The notes under the pieces were generated by a model. It was not told the DNA's origin, did no database searches, and saw only the letters and a list, made by a program, of their open reading frames with translations. A DNA stretch of 64,000 nucleotides from Pseudomonadaceae bacterium. Its GTDB lineage: Bacteria; Pseudomonadota; Gammaproteobacteria; Pseudomonadales; Azotimanducaceae. The DNA is taken from assembly GCA_024743435.1 (NCBI GenBank), contig JANSWO010000006.1:214542-278541 (forward strand), written 5' to 3'. Made by a program: the position numbers and the translations under genes. Shown here in pieces: positions 8,507 through 17,658 of the stretch (its first letter is position 1; every line of letters starts with the position of its first letter).

Positions 8507-9117
8507 TGCGGCTGGCGGTGCTCGCATCCCACGCTGGAACCACGCTACAGGCCATTCTGGACGCCATCGAAGCTCGCCAGCTCGCCGCAGAGGTTAACCT
8601 CGTCATCAGCAACAACAGTAACTCCGGAGCGCTCGCGCGCGCACGCAACGCCGGTATCGAGACAGCCCACCTAAGTCAGGCGAGGTGCGGTGACACCCTG
8701 GATGCCGATATCGCTCAGCGGTTACAGGACAGCGGTTGCGACTACGTTGTGCTGGCCGGCTATATGAAGCGGCTTGGTCCTCAGACACTCGAGCGATTCA
8801 ATGAGCGAATCATCAATACTCACCCGTCTCTGCTCCCTCGGCATGGAGGCCAGGGCATGTTCGGTCGCCGTGTCCATGAAGCCGTGCTGGCGGCAGGTGA
8901 CACCGAGACGGGAGCGAGCGTGCACTTCGTCACCGGCGATTACGACACGGGACCATTGCTGGCCCAGCGCACAGTCGACGTGCTCCCCGGTGATACGGCC
9001 GACGATATCGAGGCAAAGGTGCGCGCGGTAGAGCGCCCGCTGCTCATCGAGACTCTCAACGCGCTCGCGCAGGAGTTGCGCGACGCATCCGATGATGCCC
9101 AGGCGAATCAAGCGTGA
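8503..9117 (+). CDS. purN: PurN-like phosphoribosylglycinamide formyltransferase
   Basis: A 204-residue formyltransferase-fold protein. PurN moves a formyl group from 10-formyl-tetrahydrofolate to GAR in purine synthesis. Supporting motifs are ASHAGTTLQAI (the GSNLQAI equivalent), the catalytic Asn105 and His107 in INTHPSLLP, and the Asp in GDYDTGPLL. The first motif is less canonical (GTT for GSN) and the partner genes are not purine genes (no purM), so a paralogue acting on a different amine cannot be excluded. Overlaps its neighbours by 4 bp on each side. Confidence 0.8.
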   Translation: MMRLAVLASHAGTTLQAILDAIEARQLAAEVNLVISNNSNSGALARARNAGIETAHLSQARCGDTLDADIAQRLQDSGCDYVVLAGYMKRLGPQTLERFNERIINTHPSLLPRHGGQGMFGRRVHEAVLAAGDTETGASVHFVTGDYDTGPLLAQRTVDVLPGDTADDIEAKVRAVERPLLIETLNALAQELRDASDDAQANQA

Positions 9118-9635
9118 CCGAGCTCAGCTACCGAACGCTCGTAGCAACGGATGCAGCCGCGTACCGAAAACTCAGGTTGAAAGCACTGGCGAACGATCCC
9201 CAGGCCTTCAGCTCTGATGCCGAGCGAGAAGGCGCCTGGCCCATTGAGCAATTCGCAAAACGAATAGAGCCGAGCCCCCAGCAAACCACCTTTGGCGCAT
9301 TCGACGCTCGCAGACTGATCGGTAGCCTCGGTTTTCTGCGCAGCGCCATGGCCAAAACTCAGCACAGTGCATCACTATTCGGGCTATTCATCGATCCGGC
9401 ATACCGAGGCCGAGACATCGCGCAAACGCTGCTCCAGCGGGCAATCGCCAAAGCCCAGACTATGCCCGGCGTCAGCCAGCTCGAACTCGCCGTCAACGTT
9501 GAAAACACCGCCGCGCTGCACATCTACGAGGCCGCAGGGTTTGCACCGTGGGGCCGCAAGCCGAATGCGCTTCGCGTCGGCTCGACGAGCTATGACGAGT
9601 TCCACATGATTCTCGACGTCAGCGCTTCGCGCTAA
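9114..9635 (+). CDS. GNAT family N-acetyltransferase
   Basis: A 173-residue GNAT protein starting at GTG 9114, whose first bases overlap the PurN-like stop (GTGA). The acetyl-CoA-binding motif A is visible as LFIDPAYRGRDIAQTLLQRAI, followed by the beta-bulge and NTAALHIYEAAGFAPWG typical of the family. The acceptor is unknown. It is the third gene of a tightly overlapped trio (hotdog, formyltransferase, acetyltransferase) and ends facing the HisN-like gene 17 bp away. Confidence 0.88.
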   Translation: MTELSYRTLVATDAAAYRKLRLKALANDPQAFSSDAEREGAWPIEQFAKRIEPSPQQTTFGAFDARRLIGSLGFLRSAMAKTQHSASLFGLFIDPAYRGRDIAQTLLQRAIAKAQTMPGVSQLELAVNVENTAALHIYEAAGFAPWGRKPNALRVGSTSYDEFHMILDVSASR

Positions 9636-9652
9636 CCACCGAGCCAGCCAAC

Positions 9653-10477
9653 CTAAGCCTTCGACAGCAGCTCCTGCGCTTCAACTAACGCATCTCGAGT
9701 ACCTGCCGCGACCACATCACCTCCCAGCGCTGGGTTCTCGCCAGACCACGTCTCGATAACCCCACCGGCACCGCGAATGATGGGTATGAGCGCCTGAATG
9801 TCATAGGCGTTAAGGCCCGACTCAACCGACAGATCTACATAACCCATCGCAAGCATCGCGTAGAGGTAGCAATCACCTCCGAAGCGGGTTTGCTTGGCGG
9901 CATCCACAGCCCGTGCGAACGCCGCCTGGCGTTCCTCGCCTGAGAAAAACTGAGGGCCTGTTGATGCCAGAGTGCAGTCGTAGACCGACGTCACTTCCGA
10001 CACCTGCAATAGCCTGCGCTCGTCCGCCCGGCGCAGCTCCGCCATCTCGCCATCGCCAACAAAGAGCTCGTCCGTATAGGGCTGATACAACACACCAACC
10101 ACCGGATCTTGCCCGTCAAACAAGGCCAGCAACACGCCCCAGTGGAGAAAACCGCTCATAAAAGAGCGCGTGCCATCGATAGGATCGATCACCCACGTGA
10201 GACCCGAAGAGCCCTCTTCGAACCCATACTCCTCGCCGAACAGACCATCCTCTGGATACGCCGCACCAATGTCCTGCCGCAAAGCAGCCTCAACAGCCTT
10301 GTCCGCTTCCGTCACAGGATCGAAAGAGCCCGCACTGGCCTTGTTACTCACCTTAATAGGTTGCCGAAACCACGGCAGAGACAACCGCCCCGCAGCTCTA
10401 CTTGCGTTGGCAGCAAACTCACGACGCTCCGTGCGCTGAGCCGCGCTCAACCGGCGTTTGGCACCAAACTCAAGCAT
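9653..10477 (-). CDS. hisN: Inositol monophosphatase family protein, HisN-like histidinol-phosphatase
   Basis: A magnesium-dependent phosphatase of the IMPase fold. Metal motifs are GEE (near FGEEYGFEEG) and DPIDGTRSF, and the C-terminal part reads GGDCYLYAMLAMGYVDLSVE...YDIQALIPII, which is closest to histidinol-phosphatases. Full-length IMPase similarity starts at EFAANASRAAG. I place the start at the ATG at 10475-10477 (274 residues). An ATG at 10504 and a TTG at 10525 are in frame, and none of the three has a strong ribosome binding site. No other his genes are near, so the histidinol-phosphate role is inferred from sequence type only. Confidence 0.8.
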   Translation of the reverse strand: MLEFGAKRRLSAAQRTERREFAANASRAAGRLSLPWFRQPIKVSNKASAGSFDPVTEADKAVEAALRQDIGAAYPEDGLFGEEYGFEEGSSGLTWVIDPIDGTRSFMSGFLHWGVLLALFDGQDPVVGVLYQPYTDELFVGDGEMAELRRADERRLLQVSEVTSVYDCTLASTGPQFFSGEERQAAFARAVDAAKQTRFGGDCYLYAMLAMGYVDLSVESGLNAYDIQALIPIIRGAGGVIETWSGENPALGGDVVAAGTRDALVEAQELLSKA

Positions 10478-10589
10478 GCACGCTCGCTCGCGAACCGCGG
10501 ACATCGCCGAACTGCAGCCGATCAAGGCGCTCGGCCAACACCAACTGGGTGTAACATCGCTTCATTATCTACTTCCGGTGAGAACCGTT

Positions 10590-10985
10590 ATGTCTATCGA
10601 AAGCATCGTACCCGAGGGCCAGGAGGCGCTGTACAACCAATTCCACTTCGCTCAGGCCGTTCGAAGCGGCGAGTTCCTGTTCTGTTCCGGGCAGATTGGC
10701 AGCGATGGAAGCGGCGGCGTCCCGGATGCGCCCCTGGACGAGTTCAGACTCGCCTGGAAAGCCGTTGGCACTGTGCTTGCCGCGGCTGGGCTCGACTACA
10801 AGGATATAGTCGAGCTAACCACCTATCACGTGGGACTCAATGAGCACCTGGCCAGCTTCATAGAAGCGAAAGACGAGGTGCTGTCAGAACCATGGCCGGC
10901 TTGGTCGGCGATTGGGGTGAGTGAGCTGGCGGTGCCGGGTGCGAGGGTGGAAGTGAGGGTTATTGCTAGGAGCGTCAATCGATAA
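10590..10985 (+). CDS. Rid family (YjgF/L-PSP) protein with altered active site
   Basis: A 131-residue protein of the RidA fold, which forms trimers; RidA itself deaminates reactive enamines and imines from PLP enzymes. The start MSIESIVPEGQ at 10590 matches the family N-terminus. The motifs FLFCSGQIG and VELTTYHVGL are normal, but the PARS motif carrying the catalytic Arg (Arg105 in E. coli RidA) reads PAWS here, and EIEAIA reads EVRVIA. By family knowledge this removes the imine-deaminase Arg, so a different or binding role is likely. Divergent from the hisN-like gene across ~110 bp. Confidence 0.85.
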   Translation: MSIESIVPEGQEALYNQFHFAQAVRSGEFLFCSGQIGSDGSGGVPDAPLDEFRLAWKAVGTVLAAAGLDYKDIVELTTYHVGLNEHLASFIEAKDEVLSEPWPAWSAIGVSELAVPGARVEVRVIARSVNR

Positions 10986-11114
10986 ACGGTATGTTTTTCG
11001 TGACGACGATCATACAACTCTAGTGCAGTAGTACGCGAGAATACCCAAAGCCGACGAGCTCCCTCGCCTGGACTGCGGGTTGCAAGGCTACCACGACAGG
11101 ATTGCGACGAAAGC

Positions 11115-12542
11115 ATGCGATTTTTCGAGCGAACAGTACTTTCGCTTTTCCCGACCATGGCTCTCGAAGGAACGCCGTGGTTATCTGTGTGGAAAGAAAA
11201 AGAGAAGCGTCACTTCCTCAAAGTGGCCCAAATCGTCTTTCCCGTCGCCGCGGTGGCATACATTGCCCACTATTTCTTCTTCGATCGGGCGGTTCCCTTA
11301 GAGCCACTGAGCTTTTGGCTAACTTTTCGCTTGTCGATGGCCGCAATTGCAGCCGGCTGCTTTCTCTTCTACTGCATCCCAAGGCTCCACGACAACGCAC
11401 TTTATAAGCTACCGGCAGTTCTGGCATGCGGTATCTTTTGCTACTTCCAAGCCAGAGTTCTAGTTTGGTATGTATCTGATGTCTATTTCTACGCATTCGC
11501 ATTTGTCATCGCGGCCACACTGATTATCCGAACCACTATGCTAATGAGCGTTCTGTTTGGAGGAGTAACTATCACTCTTATGTGGCCATCCTTTATCGAA
11601 GCTGGGCTACAACCATCGCTACTAGTGAGTGCCGCCATCTTTAGCCTCGTAGCCATCGTATTCATAAGGTCAAACTACAGCGCTGAAGTAAGGTATTTCC
11701 TAGCAGAGCAGTCAAACCTTTCGTCTCAGCGCGAAATAATCGAGCTAAACATCGAGTTCGCTGAACGCCTGAGGAGCTTCCTGCCAAAAGAGATATCACG
11801 CCGTCTCGAAAACTATGTCTCACAACGTCAGATGACAATCCTTCAGGCAGCCGAAGAAGTACTGAAACCAAGAACAAGAACAATCTCATGCTTGTTCAGT
11901 GATATTCGAGGCTTTACAGAATCAACAAGAACGAATCGTGACTTCGTAGAAGAAGGCGTGATTCCAAACGTCAAAGAATGCACCCGTGAAATTGAAGACA
12001 ATCGAGGTATCCCAAGGAAAATTGGCGATCTAGTGTTCGCCTATTTCGATTCCATGGAAATTACCGAGAACGTGATCAACAGTACTCTCGCGGGCATTGG
12101 TGTGATAAATCAAAATGCACTAACAAACCAAACCCTCTCAGCGAACAAGATCCGGCGCTATGTTCTCGTAGCATCCGGTGAGGCTGTTGTGGGCAACCTG
12201 GGAGGATTCGATTCATCGGTCGAAATAACGGCGCTCGGTAACCCCGTAAATTTCTTAGCACGACTCGATGATCTAACTAAATCTCCTAAACTGTCGAATA
12301 TTTTCAGAGAAGATCATCTCGTTCTTGACAACACCACTGCAATGATTCTGGAAAATATCTACCCCCAGCTCATGATAACGAAGGTAGATTTAAAACAACT
12401 CGACTCACAGATTCGAGACTTTGAAGAAGTTGAGGTCATCTACACGCTGGAAGCTTCAGCAAGCAATCGCGACATAATCTTGCGTGGCGTAGAAAAAACG
12501 GCAGCAAATGAGACTTTTATTGACGTTGCGGCCTCGGCGTAA
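11115..12542 (+). CDS. Membrane-bound class III adenylate/guanylate cyclase-like protein
   Basis: A 475-residue protein with about six N-terminal membrane segments (~36-185), a helical linker with a coiled-coil look (~195-250) and a C-terminal class III cyclase domain. Metal Asp residues are visible at 263 (FSDIRGFT) and 305 (KIGDLVFAYF), and the transition-state Asn379 and Arg383 lie in ALGNPVNFLARL. The base-specifying DYT position reads EIT, so ATP versus GTP cannot be called. The first bases of the sensor (AHYFFFDRAV...LTFRLSM) resemble the membrane region of the kinase at 14049. Three bases separate it from the next gene. Codon use is more AT-rich than flanking genes. Confidence 0.85.
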   Translation: MRFFERTVLSLFPTMALEGTPWLSVWKEKEKRHFLKVAQIVFPVAAVAYIAHYFFFDRAVPLEPLSFWLTFRLSMAAIAAGCFLFYCIPRLHDNALYKLPAVLACGIFCYFQARVLVWYVSDVYFYAFAFVIAATLIIRTTMLMSVLFGGVTITLMWPSFIEAGLQPSLLVSAAIFSLVAIVFIRSNYSAEVRYFLAEQSNLSSQREIIELNIEFAERLRSFLPKEISRRLENYVSQRQMTILQAAEEVLKPRTRTISCLFSDIRGFTESTRTNRDFVEEGVIPNVKECTREIEDNRGIPRKIGDLVFAYFDSMEITENVINSTLAGIGVINQNALTNQTLSANKIRRYVLVASGEAVVGNLGGFDSSVEITALGNPVNFLARLDDLTKSPKLSNIFREDHLVLDNTTAMILENIYPQLMITKVDLKQLDSQIRDFEEVEVIYTLEASASNRDIILRGVEKTAANETFIDVAASA

Positions 12543-12545
12543 GCA

Positions 12546-14027
12546 GTGAAAACCGACTCACCCGATCCGCTACTTCACGGAAGTTTCTTCCCCGTAGACG
12601 TTTACCCAGGTGACCGCGTAACTGCTCAAATCAGGCGCGACAAAGCCAAAGATACATGGAAGGAATGCAGGGTCTGGCGAATTAGTCCCCTTGGAATAGA
12701 AGTACTTCAAGACGAGATCGACACACTGGAACTTTCCACCTCCGTGTCCCTAACCCTGTCACTGGGCGATATCACATCCATAATGTGGGGAGTGGTAGCG
12801 AGCGTCAGACAGAACGGCAAAGGAGACATCGTCAGTATTCGCTTCGTAGACAATTCTCCATCAACTAGCTATGACGGTGAAGATAGGCGTAGCAAACCCA
12901 GATGGATATGCTCCGAGCACTTTCATCCGACTTGCGTGTGGAGTCATCCAGCCCGATTCAACGAGTTTGTTTACGCAAGAGTGAAGGACATTTCCCCCGA
13001 AGGGCTCCGTCTTTCGACATCACTACGCAACAAGTTTATCGTTAAAGGCGCTCTATTCGATTCAATTCTAAACCTTCCACTAGTCGGACAAATCGGCACC
13101 CGATTTAGGGTTGAGAACATATCCATCCAAACAGAAAACGGGCGAGACTATCTCTCCCTTGGGGTTTCGTTCGAAGATCTAAGCAAAGAAAATCGCACCC
13201 AATTCGGCCAGTATTTAAGTCAGTTTGCGCGCGACGTCACTCCGAGGGATTTGGCACGCTACGGGTTTGCACCAGACAGCGCAAAGGATGCTGTTTCGTT
13301 TAGCTTCGTTAGAACTGAGGAAGAATATCGGGAAGTTCTCGAGCTTCGCCACAAAACCTATAGCGCAGCCGGCAAGGTGCCGCTCGAGATCTCAGCTAGC
13401 GAAATGGGGACAAATTACGACACACGCTCGCGCATTCTAATTGGCACTTACGGTAACAATATCGTCGCTACAGCAGCACTAGTGTTCCACGAGTATCACG
13501 ACCAGATGGAGATCGAAGAATCAATCGACTGGCCATCGACATTTCCCCGTAAAGAAAATTGTGTAGAAGTAATCCGGACTTGCACCGATCCTAGCTTTCG
13601 AGGCACCGATCTACTTCTGGGGCTATTTCACCACATTGCACTAACGGTTGCGCAGGCCGGGCGTAGATACATCGTTTTCGGTACAACTCCGACTCTTCTC
13701 CCAATCTACGAAAACATTGGGATGACAGCCACAGAGATCTCCTACGAACACAAAACGTTGAATCGGGCAAAGCACCAAATCGTATTAGGTGATATTCCTA
13801 CAGTACTAAGCGGAAAAACTCTAAACCCAATATTCTGGAATGCAGTCTGGGGGGATCTCACCGAGCATATGCTACGATCCGGACACCTCAAACTAAACCG
13901 GCTAGACATCCTCAGGGTGCGCTTTTATCGGCTATTTCGACCACTTTCGTGGCTAACCACACGTTGGATGAAGAAGCCAAGAGTCGTGACCAAATATGCA
14001 TATCCGCGGGGTGAAAGACGCAGCTAA
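12546..14027 (+). CDS. PilZ-domain protein fused to a FeeM-like N-acyltransferase (GNAT fold)
   Basis: A 493-residue soluble protein starting at GTG 12546. Two PilZ-like segments come first (~10-100 and ~113-235). The second has DRRSKPRW and, later, VKDISPEGLRLS, resembling the RxxxR and D/NxSxxG c-di-GMP-binding motifs. From ~250 to 470 the fold is GNAT-like, opening with VRTEEEYREVLELRHKTY and carrying EVIRTCTDPSFRGTDLL. This layout resembles N-acyl amino acid synthases (FeeM) and acyl-homoserine-lactone synthases. I infer a c-di-GMP-controlled enzyme making an acylated small molecule; neither substrate is proven. It sits between a membrane cyclase and a membrane histidine kinase in one direction. 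Confidence 0.75.
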   Translation: MKTDSPDPLLHGSFFPVDVYPGDRVTAQIRRDKAKDTWKECRVWRISPLGIEVLQDEIDTLELSTSVSLTLSLGDITSIMWGVVASVRQNGKGDIVSIRFVDNSPSTSYDGEDRRSKPRWICSEHFHPTCVWSHPARFNEFVYARVKDISPEGLRLSTSLRNKFIVKGALFDSILNLPLVGQIGTRFRVENISIQTENGRDYLSLGVSFEDLSKENRTQFGQYLSQFARDVTPRDLARYGFAPDSAKDAVSFSFVRTEEEYREVLELRHKTYSAAGKVPLEISASEMGTNYDTRSRILIGTYGNNIVATAALVFHEYHDQMEIEESIDWPSTFPRKENCVEVIRTCTDPSFRGTDLLLGLFHHIALTVAQAGRRYIVFGTTPTLLPIYENIGMTATEISYEHKTLNRAKHQIVLGDIPTVLSGKTLNPIFWNAVWGDLTEHMLRSGHLKLNRLDILRVRFYRLFRPLSWLTTRWMKKPRVVTKYAYPRGERRS

Positions 14028-14048
14028 ATCTCATACGACGGAAAGTGG

Positions 14049-15359
14049 ATGCAATACTACGTCAGGAATTACCTCCTCGCTGTCGATGACAACCTAGGCA
14101 ATTCGACTACTCTCTTAGCGTTGGTGGCAGCAGCTCTGCATGTCATCTACTACTTTCTGAACACCGCTAGCGGCTACCCGGACCCTATCTACGTTCGGAT
14201 CCCGGTCTTGGCAGCATTGTTAACTGCAGCAATCTTCCCGGTGTATCGACGGATTCTCGATCGATCATATGTGGGATTGGCTTCGCTAATCGCGCTATTG
14301 GCAACCTGCCCAACCTTTTTTACCTATATCGTCTTCTATGAGGCGAATGTTGTTGCGTCCAGCGCGGGGGATCAGATCGTACGCCAACTAGAACTTCTGG
14401 TAGCTACCGGAATTTCAATTTTCTTACTCCCTTCCTCTGTCGTCTCAATCGCACTCATTTTCGTCAGCTGCATATGTGGCACCGTAACTTTTCTTATGCT
14501 CGAGAATCCGAGCAACATCGTCAATCCTCTCTCAAACTATCCAAGTAGCGCAGCGTGGATCATGGGCATGGTTCTATTGGCTCACCTAGCGCACCGGAAA
14601 GCTGAAGAAACCAAAAAATCAGCTCAGACCGCGAGAGCACTGACGGGATCTTTGGCGCACGAGATACGTACTCCATTGACATCCATCCACTCCTACGCCA
14701 AGGGTATCGAAGTTCATCTTGAAACTCTTCGTGATGTTGAAACGAACGGAGATTCAGAACGAGATAGGAAGATCCACCAGTTGTCAGATGCAGCTAAGGC
14801 TATTCAGAAGGAAACCGAGTACTCATCTCTTTTTATCGATATGGCATTGACTGCCACTCGCAGCGCTGACGAGCTTACCGGGCGCGAATCCATCTCCCTT
14901 GCAAAAACGATACGCGAAGCAATCCATCGATTTCCTTTCAACAATTCACACGAGGAGGAAATGGTCGAGACTCAGCTCGATGATGACTTCTCCGTTTACG
15001 CCAATCATCAAATCCTTACGCATGCTGTTTTCAATCTTCTAAAAAATGCCGTCTTCTTCGCTCAGGTAGGCGGATCAGGGCGGGTAGTCATATCATTGAA
15101 TTCTGATTCGCGAGCAATGCTCTTTCGCGACAACGGACCGGGGATTCCTGAAAAGAACCGTCGATTGATCTATGAACCGTTCTTCACCACACGAGAAGCG
15201 CAGACGGGCGCTGGCTTGGGTCTATGGTTCTCACGACGGGCATTTGAGGACATGGGCGGAAGGCTAAGTCATCAAAACATCGGAACATCTGGGTGCGAGT
15301 TTCGAGCGAGCTTTCCTGCCGACTTAAACGCGAAAATTGGATGGGACAGCTCAGCTTGA
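14049..15359 (+). CDS. Membrane sensor histidine kinase, CqsS-like
   Basis: A 436-residue kinase with about six N-terminal membrane helices (to ~185), a phospho-acceptor His near residue 204 in SLAHEIRTPLTSI, and a HATPase domain with NLLKNAVFFA, RDNGPGIPE and GAGLGLWFSRRAF. No receiver domain or partner regulator gene follows. The beginning (YLLAVDDNLGN...YYFLNTASGYPDPIYVRIPVLA), the linker HRKAEETKKSAQTARALTGSLAHEIR and the FIDMAL segment remind me of CqsS, the Vibrio CAI-1 receptor kinase. That is recognition by eye. It overlaps the MATE gene by 19 bp and follows the PilZ-acyltransferase gene by 21 bp. Confidence 0.85.
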   Translation: MQYYVRNYLLAVDDNLGNSTTLLALVAAALHVIYYFLNTASGYPDPIYVRIPVLAALLTAAIFPVYRRILDRSYVGLASLIALLATCPTFFTYIVFYEANVVASSAGDQIVRQLELLVATGISIFLLPSSVVSIALIFVSCICGTVTFLMLENPSNIVNPLSNYPSSAAWIMGMVLLAHLAHRKAEETKKSAQTARALTGSLAHEIRTPLTSIHSYAKGIEVHLETLRDVETNGDSERDRKIHQLSDAAKAIQKETEYSSLFIDMALTATRSADELTGRESISLAKTIREAIHRFPFNNSHEEEMVETQLDDDFSVYANHQILTHAVFNLLKNAVFFAQVGGSGRVVISLNSDSRAMLFRDNGPGIPEKNRRLIYEPFFTTREAQTGAGLGLWFSRRAFEDMGGRLSHQNIGTSGCEFRASFPADLNAKIGWDSSA

Positions 15360-16690
15360 GCAGTTCACGCAATCTTACCACCGGATCAGTGTCGAGGAAG
15401 TTGGCTGGCCTCACGGCGCCCATGCTTCTAGGCGTATCGTCATCAATCCTGGTCCAGATGATCGAACTGGTTTTCATCGCGCAGCTGGGAACGATGCAGG
15501 TCGCGGCAGTAACGTTTACTTTCCCGGTCACGATGGCGCTCACCAGTATCGCTCTCGGAATCGGGATCGGCACATCCTCCGTCGTGGCGCGCAAGGTTGG
15601 TGGTGGCGAAGAAGATGCCAGCCGAATACTGGGCCAACACGCCATCGTGCTCGTCTCAGTAGTAACCGTCGCGCTGGCGGTTGTGCTGATGAGCATGACC
15701 CATACGATCTTCGAATGGTTGGGCGCGGAAGGTGACACGCTGCGAGAGATAGATGCCTATATGAGCATCTATTTGCCCGGCACGGTTCTCTTCACCATAA
15801 CAATGGTCGCCGGCAACGTGATGCGGGCGAACGGCCTAGCCGGAATTCCAGGGTTAGTGATGACCCTCGGTGCAGGGCTCAATCTGCTACTCGATCCCTT
15901 CTTTATTTTTGGCCTTTGGGGCTTCCCGGAACTTGGACTACAGGGAGCTGCTGTCGCGATGGCCGTCTCCCGCGCCGTCACCGCAGCTGTACTGCTCTAC
16001 TACGTGGTGAAGTTTAACTTCGTCGATTTCGAAGCAGGCATGACCGGCTTCATAAACTCTTCACGTCAGATTCTTCACATTGGCCTGCCAGCGATGGCGA
16101 CACAGTTGATTGGTCCCGTATCGATAGGCGTTATCACGGCGCTCCTGGCGACCTATGGCGAATCCACCGTCGCGGGTTTTGGCGTAGCTGCCAGAGTAGA
16201 AGCCGTATCGGTAATGTTCTTGTTCGCGCTATCCGGGAGCATCGGACCATTTGTAGGCCAGAACTATGGAGCGAAGAAAAATGACCGAGTTACCCAGGGT
16301 CTCTACGCCACCTACAAGTTCTCGCTGGGCTGGGGATTTTTAGTTGCTGTCGCTCTGTTTTTCCTCTCACCTTGGTTCGTCCCATTGATCGAGTCTGATC
16401 CAAAGGCCCAGGCAACGGCCATCACATACTTGAGAATCGCGCCTTGGAGCTACGGTGCTTGGGGGATCCTCATGATGGCATCTGCATCGTTCAACGCTCT
16501 GGGCAAACCATTGCCGTCAACAATGCTCGCGTTCACCCGAATGTTCCTTTTCTATATCCCTCTCGCGTTCTTCCTGACCTCATTCCTAGGCTACGCCGGC
16601 GTGTTTACTGCTGCCCTGGCAACCAACCTGCTGCTGGGCGCGCTTGGTTGGTTGTGGTTCTCCAGGTGGTTCAACAGCCATGCTCACTAG
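15341..16690 (+). CDS. MATE family efflux transporter
   Basis: A 449-residue inner-membrane antiporter with about 12 helices in two halves, of the multidrug and toxin extrusion family. I use the ATG at 15341 (MGQLSLSSSRNLTTGS), because LTTGSVSRKLAGLTAPMLLG is the normal family N-terminus; a longer start at 15293 lies deep inside the kinase gene. Family features include the SIALGIGIGTSSVVARKVGGG loop and the second-half FVGQNYGAKK. It could export the product of the adjacent acyltransferase module, but codon use here returns to the bulk style, so the link is weak. Confidence 0.93.
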   Translation: MGQLSLSSSRNLTTGSVSRKLAGLTAPMLLGVSSSILVQMIELVFIAQLGTMQVAAVTFTFPVTMALTSIALGIGIGTSSVVARKVGGGEEDASRILGQHAIVLVSVVTVALAVVLMSMTHTIFEWLGAEGDTLREIDAYMSIYLPGTVLFTITMVAGNVMRANGLAGIPGLVMTLGAGLNLLLDPFFIFGLWGFPELGLQGAAVAMAVSRAVTAAVLLYYVVKFNFVDFEAGMTGFINSSRQILHIGLPAMATQLIGPVSIGVITALLATYGESTVAGFGVAARVEAVSVMFLFALSGSIGPFVGQNYGAKKNDRVTQGLYATYKFSLGWGFLVAVALFFLSPWFVPLIESDPKAQATAITYLRIAPWSYGAWGILMMASASFNALGKPLPSTMLAFTRMFLFYIPLAFFLTSFLGYAGVFTAALATNLLLGALGWLWFSRWFNSHAH

Positions 16691-17633
16691 GAAGCTGATA
16701 ACCGTCCCAGCTTTACTTGCTACTACAGCCATCGTCACGGCCCTCAGCCCGGGATTGTTACTGATTGCACTGCTCGCATCCCTACGCAAGAAGACACAGG
16801 GCGCCTTTCGAACAACGCTGTTTGGTTTGCTGTATCTGTGGTCCGAGTCGATTGGCGTATTGGTGGCGGCAGTCCTTTGGCTGGCACAACCTGTGTTGAG
16901 CGACTATCAACAGGCAAATCGACGCCTCCAAAAATGGTGGGCTGCGACCCTGCACAACGGTGGCGCTGCAATATTCAATGTGAGTTTTCAGATCGAAAAT
17001 CCGGCTGCTCTTGATGGCCCCCCAGCCGTCGTCATCCCCAGACACACGAGCATCGCGGACACGGTTTTGCCGATGACGCTATACAGCCACGTCAAAAACG
17101 TACCTCTTCGCTACGTCATGAAACAGGAGTTACTTTGGGATCCCTGCCTGGATATCGTTGGGCATCGGCTACCAAATTTCTTTATCGATCGATCAGGTGT
17201 GGATACGGAGACGGAGCTTTCCGAGCTTGGGAAATTTGTTTCCCAACTGCCGGAAGACGAAGGCCTGGTCTTCTACCCCGAAGGCACTCGCTTTAGCGCA
17301 GACAAGCGCGAACGAATACTTGCGCGACGTCACGGCACTCCGGACGCCGATCTACTGGCAAGTTGGCCAGATTTGTTGCCTCCCAGGCGCGGCGGAACGC
17401 TGACAGTGCTGGATTCCAATCCGGGACACGACCTCCTATTCTGCTGCCATGTCGGCTTCGAAGGTGCCGCTGGGTTTAGCGATCTCGTGAGCGGCGCCTG
17501 GACGCACGCGAAGGTAAAAGTCGCTTTCTGGCGCATACCGTTCACTCAGTGGCAGAACGCTGAGAACGGAAAGACATTTGTAAATGGCCAATGGGACGCC
17601 ATGCAGGCGATGGTGCGTAAACTCAGCACCTAA
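16680..17633 (+). CDS. 1-acyl-sn-glycerol-3-phosphate acyltransferase family (PlsC-like)
   Basis: A 317-residue membrane-bound acyltransferase. The start at ATG 16680 overlaps the MATE stop by 11 bp, with AGGTGG upstream. Two N-terminal hydrophobic segments (~7-35 and ~48-70) anchor it. The HX4D motif is HTSIAD (His122, Asp127), and the second motif FYPEGTRF is near 197. It would acylate lysophosphatidate or a related lipid at the cytoplasmic face. It is longer than E. coli PlsC (245 residues), closer to the LPLAT branch with an N-terminal extension. Confidence 0.88.
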   Translation: MLTRKLITVPALLATTAIVTALSPGLLLIALLASLRKKTQGAFRTTLFGLLYLWSESIGVLVAAVLWLAQPVLSDYQQANRRLQKWWAATLHNGGAAIFNVSFQIENPAALDGPPAVVIPRHTSIADTVLPMTLYSHVKNVPLRYVMKQELLWDPCLDIVGHRLPNFFIDRSGVDTETELSELGKFVSQLPEDEGLVFYPEGTRFSADKRERILARRHGTPDADLLASWPDLLPPRRGGTLTVLDSNPGHDLLFCCHVGFEGAAGFSDLVSGAWTHAKVKVAFWRIPFTQWQNAENGKTFVNGQWDAMQAMVRKLST

Positions 17634-17658
17634 AGATCTATATCTAAAAGGGGAGTTC

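Noticed and set aside
10109..10843. Long plus-strand frame opposite the HisN-like gene
   Set aside because: No protein family features; it runs antisense to a clear phosphatase gene and out of frame over the Rid gene.
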